Shown here piece after piece: positions 60,577 through 64,000 of a stretch of DNA of 64,000 nt (position 1 is the stretch's first letter; each line of letters begins with the position of its first letter). The DNA comes from Guillardia theta CCMP2712. Lineage: Eukaryota > Cryptophyceae > Pyrenomonadales > Geminigeraceae. The DNA is taken from contig NW_005434630.1 of assembly GCF_000315625.1 (NCBI RefSeq), positions 6,559 to 70,558 on the forward strand. Reading direction: 5' to 3'. A program made the translations under genes and the position numbers. The notes beneath the pieces were generated by a model. The model was not told where the DNA came from and searched no databases. It saw nothing but the letters and a program-made list of their open reading frames with translations.

Positions 60577-61529
60577 TTTGATTTAACCTGCCATGAATCA
60601 TTTCCACATCAGAGCAAATCGTATGGGTTCTTTTCATCTTTTGGCCATCCTTGTATCCTGGTCGTTGCACTTTTTTTTTGTCATGGAGAGAACCTTTCAA
60701 CTTTCAACTGATTCAATCTTGCTTCTTCCATCAATTGCTTCTAGGTTGATCGCGGACAAAACATTCGTAACTCATCGTCGTCTAAAACGACCCTTAAACA
60801 CCTATCGTCCTTTCTTTCTTTCCTACCATGGAATTCGAAGTTCTTTGCCTACATACTTTCTGTGTCTTTCGACTCCCCTAAAGCACAGCATTCTCCTCTG
60901 CTCTGCGCTTTGTTCTCAATCATTTCCGCACGATTCCTCTAGTACGAGGTAACTCTTCGGATCCTCTACCACCGTGGGGTACCCTACCTCGCTACTACCG
61001 AGTCCACCCCTGCTCTATCCATCATATACCCCACTGTCGTTGACCATAGGCCCTAAAATGGTTGGTAGGGTCGGTACCTTTCTGACCGAAGTTGGAGGGG
61101 TACCTAGGCCCGGGAGGCACTGTCATAGCCGCTCCCAGTGAAAATAGAGGGCCTACTGTTCGGCCGGGCCCCGGGCCGAGCTGGCCCGGCATGCCGGCAT
61201 GGCCTCCACGAACTTGTTTGTCGTGGTCTGACGGTCAGTTACACGATCTGGCCCACGAACTACCACCCACCCATCTTTTGACCTTGACTACCCCCACCGA
61301 GATAGAGAAACAGGGTGCAAAAAGAAACTGTGTATCAACCAACACGAGGTAGGGATGAATCGAAGTGAGAGACTGTAGTAGAGCGAAGGAGGGGAGGAGG
61401 GAGGAAGGAAAACGAAGCACAGGAGCTTCGTGAAGGAGGTCCTTAGCCATCCTATCAGGATTTATCGAAGGACGACCATCGTCTTGTTTTTTTCTGACGC
61501 TTGTTGATTTATCAGGTACTGCCGATCGA
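60577..61529. promoter_or_regulatory. Intergenic region with YACCCC/GGGGTA array
   Basis: No gene is supported in this 950-bp gap between the divergent Sfi1-like and ankyrin genes. 60970-61340 carries GGGGTACCCTACC, GTCCACCCCTGC, ATATACCCCACTG, GGTAGGGTCGGTACC, GGAGGGGTACC and CTACCCCCACCG, plus a GC-rich palindromic stretch (CCGGGCCCCGGG) near 61165. A 3' splice-like TTTATCAGGTACTG at about 61515 suggests a 5' non-coding exon for the ankyrin gene. Confidence 0.45.
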
Positions 61530-62885
61530 ATGTGTGAGGAAGTATGTGTATTTCAGCAACCTCCACCTTCAAAACCAACAAAGGATCTTGCGCACATGAT
61601 ATCAAACAAATTGTTCAATCATGAGCTGGATTCTGCTATAAGACAGATTTTGGTTTCTGGAAACATGATAAACAGTGCCGTTCAGAATCGAGCTATGTTT
61701 CGACTTGTGTGCTTGAGGATTGGAGTTGAAAATCAAAATTGCAAACTCAATGCAGATCTGCAAGGTCACATTTACATGCAATACCTAAAAATGAGACACT
61801 GCTTGAGGACGTCAATGAAAAATGCATCCAGGAAAAGGGCTTTCTTCCATTTGGTAGATGAAAACATTCTAGGAGACTCATACTTTATTCGGAGAGACAG
61901 ATACTTGATGGGATTGCCAAAGCTCATCGAGACAAGAAGCAATGAATCAGGAGTAATACGATCTTTGCTGACCATTTTCGATGCATCTGACCTCATGAAG
62001 GCAAATATTGGTATTCAAATCTTACAGAACTCTTGCAAGAAAGGTTTGATCAAAGCCGTTGAAGAGATTCTACAAACTTCCGCAGCAGCAGAGCTAATCA
62101 CAGAATGCGATCCCGATGGTAACACATGCCTGCACATCGCAGCTCGTGCAGGACATCTTCAAGTTATCAAGATGCTTGTTCTACATCCATCTGCCTTGTC
62201 ATGTGTTTCCAGGGTGAATAAGTCAGGGGAAAGTATTCTGTCTGTCGCAATCGATGCCAACTCAAATGCGAACAAGATTGTGGAATTTCTGCTCTCCCAC
62301 GAAAATATTTTTAAGCTTGCAAAGATAACGAGGCGAGAACAAGAGATCGTCCAATCCATCTTTTCTTCGTCTGAGCCAGACTTGCAACTGTTCAGGACGG
62401 TGTTGAATCTGGACTCCAAAGAAATCTTGTGCTGCAGGAATGCAAACTTGCAGAATATTTTACATCTCGCTGTTCATAATGGATGTACAACGATCGTAGA
62501 AGAAGTGATGGAGCACCAGGCTTGCTTGGCACGTTGGAAGGATCTCAACGGTCTCACCCCCTTGCATTTGGCATTTCGAAAATCTGATCACTTCTTGCTG
62601 CAACTTCTCGTCAATCACGTCGAAAATGTGCATGGTGCCGACTGCAGTTGCAGATCTTTGCCCTCTAGCCATTTGCTGTCCGAGATGGAATTGGCAATCC
62701 TCATCGAAGACATGAAACGAGTGTTGGAGCAAGCTCAATATTCAATGCATTGTTGTACAAGTATGACTTCAACTTTGCAACATGGTGCGGCAGACGTTTG
62801 TGCATTCAACGAGCTCTTATCGAGCAGCCTCACAAGAGAATTGACAAGCCTAGACGAGGACAGTCTTTTTCATGCATTCGATTAG
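61530..62885 (+). CDS. Ankyrin-repeat protein
   Basis: A single exon of 451 codons from the ATG at 61530. Residues 1-150 are helical with no known domain. Ankyrin repeats are clear at about 190-240 (DPDGNTCLHIAARAGHLQVI, then VNKSGESILSVAID) and 300-360 (ANLQNILHLAVHNGCTTIVE and DLNGLTPLHLAFRKSDHFLL). The C-terminal 90 residues are Cys/Ser-rich without a recognised fold. Ankyrin repeats mediate protein binding; no partner is implied. Its stop is only 39 bp from the stop of the convergent protease gene. Confidence 0.85.
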   Translation: MCEEVCVFQQPPPSKPTKDLAHMISNKLFNHELDSAIRQILVSGNMINSAVQNRAMFRLVCLRIGVENQNCKLNADLQGHIYMQYLKMRHCLRTSMKNASRKRAFFHLVDENILGDSYFIRRDRYLMGLPKLIETRSNESGVIRSLLTIFDASDLMKANIGIQILQNSCKKGLIKAVEEILQTSAAAELITECDPDGNTCLHIAARAGHLQVIKMLVLHPSALSCVSRVNKSGESILSVAIDANSNANKIVEFLLSHENIFKLAKITRREQEIVQSIFSSSEPDLQLFRTVLNLDSKEILCCRNANLQNILHLAVHNGCTTIVEEVMEHQACLARWKDLNGLTPLHLAFRKSDHFLLQLLVNHVENVHGADCSCRSLPSSHLLSEMELAILIEDMKRVLEQAQYSMHCCTSMTSTLQHGAADVCAFNELLSSSLTRELTSLDEDSLFHAFD

Positions 62886-62924
62886 CCAATACTTGCAACT
62901 AGTTCACTATCCTCGTAACACTCA

Positions 62925-64000
62925 TCACAAGCTTTCTAGCTCTTCTTCTTCCTGCACCTGATCAATGAATTTAAGTATTTGCTGAGAGTCCACAAACGTC
63001 GCAAGCCCCCTCAAATGTGGAGGTGCTGTATCAGCGACGATGCCTTCGACTGTTCCCACACAGCTACCGTTGCTGTATTAATACCTTTGACTTCAGTACA
63101 TTTTGAATGTTGCAGTCGACATGTTTTACCTGTCTAAGATGGGTCCACCACACATTCCCATCTGTAGCACACTCTGGGTTCTGGCAAAGCACTGGCACTA
63201 TTCAGAGGAAAGTGAAATAAGACCAAGCCTACTTGTTGTCTATCGTTCATTCCAATGAAGCTTCCCGGTACAACACAAGGTTCCTGAAAAACATTCAAAA
63301 TCGGTGTAGAGACAACCCAAACCAGGTGCATACTTGTGCCTGAGAATGATCCTCGGTATGAATGAGTCTATGACCATGAAAGACAATCTGAGTAGCGATC
63401 AAACGACCGTTTGATCAGCAACAAAGAAACAACAAACCTCGTCTCGGGGACACAAACTTGTGTCTCTCAAATCATGGAAAATGAAATGATCGTGAGGTGT
63501 TCCATCATCATTCTGTATAGAACTCAATTGCGAAATCAATTCATCATCGTCTTCAGCACGCAAAGCAGCCAAATCTCGAATGTGATGCGTCTTGTATGAA
63601 TTGGCCAGCACGGTTGAGAACTTTATTTCACCATTTGGTTTTCTGATTTCAAGTCTGGCTTGAATATTCCTGCACAAACCCAAGTCAGAAAGCCTCCCAT
63701 CTCATCAGGTGTACGTAGCAGCAGGACTCACTCTCGTCCAATGCTGTGCAGCCATTCGTATTGCTCCACAGGATAATAATTGGGGAACTGAAATGGCAAG
63801 ATGACGTGCGCTGAAGCGATGATTCGCAGCACTCCCTTGCTTTTCTGACCTCCTTCCCAGTTACCAGTCTTGACAATAAAACCACTGGCTCTGCTTAGAA
63901 ACTCAAATTCTTGCATCCCTTTCTCAGGGATGCGGAACCACGAGGATATGCAATAAGAAAGATGCTTGGCATTGGAAGACGAAGAAAAGAATCGCTTCGG
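62925..64000 (-). CDS. Trypsin-fold protease with Cys in place of nucleophile Ser (5' partial)
   Basis: Exons 64000-63732 (open at the window edge), 63669-63438, 63387-63334, 63283-63233, 63173-63130 and 63072-62925 join in phase. The fold is that of trypsin-like peptidases: GFIVKTG...IIASAHVI gives the histidine, HIRDLAALRA the aspartate, and QMGMCGGPILDSNGSCVGTV aligns with the GxSGGP nucleophile loop but has cysteine. The C-terminus ends TFVDSQQILKFIDQVQEEEE. Cys-nucleophile trypsin folds are known from viral 3C-type enzymes; here a cellular enzyme is inferred. Loss of activity is the alternative. Targeting cannot be judged because the start is outside the window. Confidence 0.7.

Overview
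The window is nuclear DNA from a unicellular eukaryotic alga, most likely a cryptophyte close to Guillardia theta. The organism call is an inference. The genes are dense and split by many short GT-AG introns, typically 40-55 nt. Several predicted proteins start with a secretory leader followed by a transit-like stretch, as expected for a complex plastid. The gene set is eukaryotic (RBM39, GMF, REV1, ABCC, NEK kinase, Sfi1-like repeats, MATH domains). Exon structures below were assembled by hand from splice sites and reading-frame continuity; wherever they are given in full, the exon lengths sum to whole codons.

Layout. 1-2.3 kb is a junk-like region: a decayed retroelement, a short telomere-type repeat, an antisense fragment of the 18S rRNA 3' end and a direct repeat. 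2.3-5.1 kb has only simple repeats. 5.1-7.0 kb is a SAM-domain membrane protein hidden in ten small exons, followed by a reverse-transcriptase relic (7.3-7.9 kb). 8.0-13.8 kb is a giant Trp-rich Sfi1-like coiled-coil gene with an internal GC-rich 198-bp tandem repeat. 13.9-17.4 kb is a head-to-head pair: an Elp3-like radical-SAM/acetyltransferase with a leader peptide (minus) and a glia maturation factor homologue (plus). 18.2-19.9 kb is a leader-bearing DOT1-like methyltransferase.

20.4-31.1 kb is one very large Kelch / Cys-rich GCC2-GCC3 / multi-pass membrane protein. 32.2-33.4 kb is a RING-H2 protein. 33.5-36.9 kb (minus) is a NEK-like kinase gene. 37.2-40.5 kb is a REV1 homologue that keeps the BRCT, ubiquitin-binding and C-terminal domains but has no recognisable Y-family polymerase domain. 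40.9-43.2 kb is a plastid-type targeted protein of unknown function, and 43.5-44.5 kb a nuclear SQ/TQ-rich protein with a PIP-like N-terminus. 45.2-47.2 kb (minus) is an RBM39/CAPER splicing factor, divergent from an ABCC transporter (47.8-52.7 kb).

52.8-56.3 kb (minus) is a MATH / coiled-coil / zinc-finger gene, 56.6-57.1 kb a small unknown gene, and 57.2-60.6 kb (minus) a second Sfi1-like gene. 61.5-62.9 kb encodes an ankyrin protein. From 62.9 kb to the window edge is a trypsin-fold protease whose usual nucleophile serine is cysteine.

Recurrent YACCCC / GGGGTR clusters lie just upstream of many genes and look like a lineage promoter element. At least two introns appear to be GC-AG.
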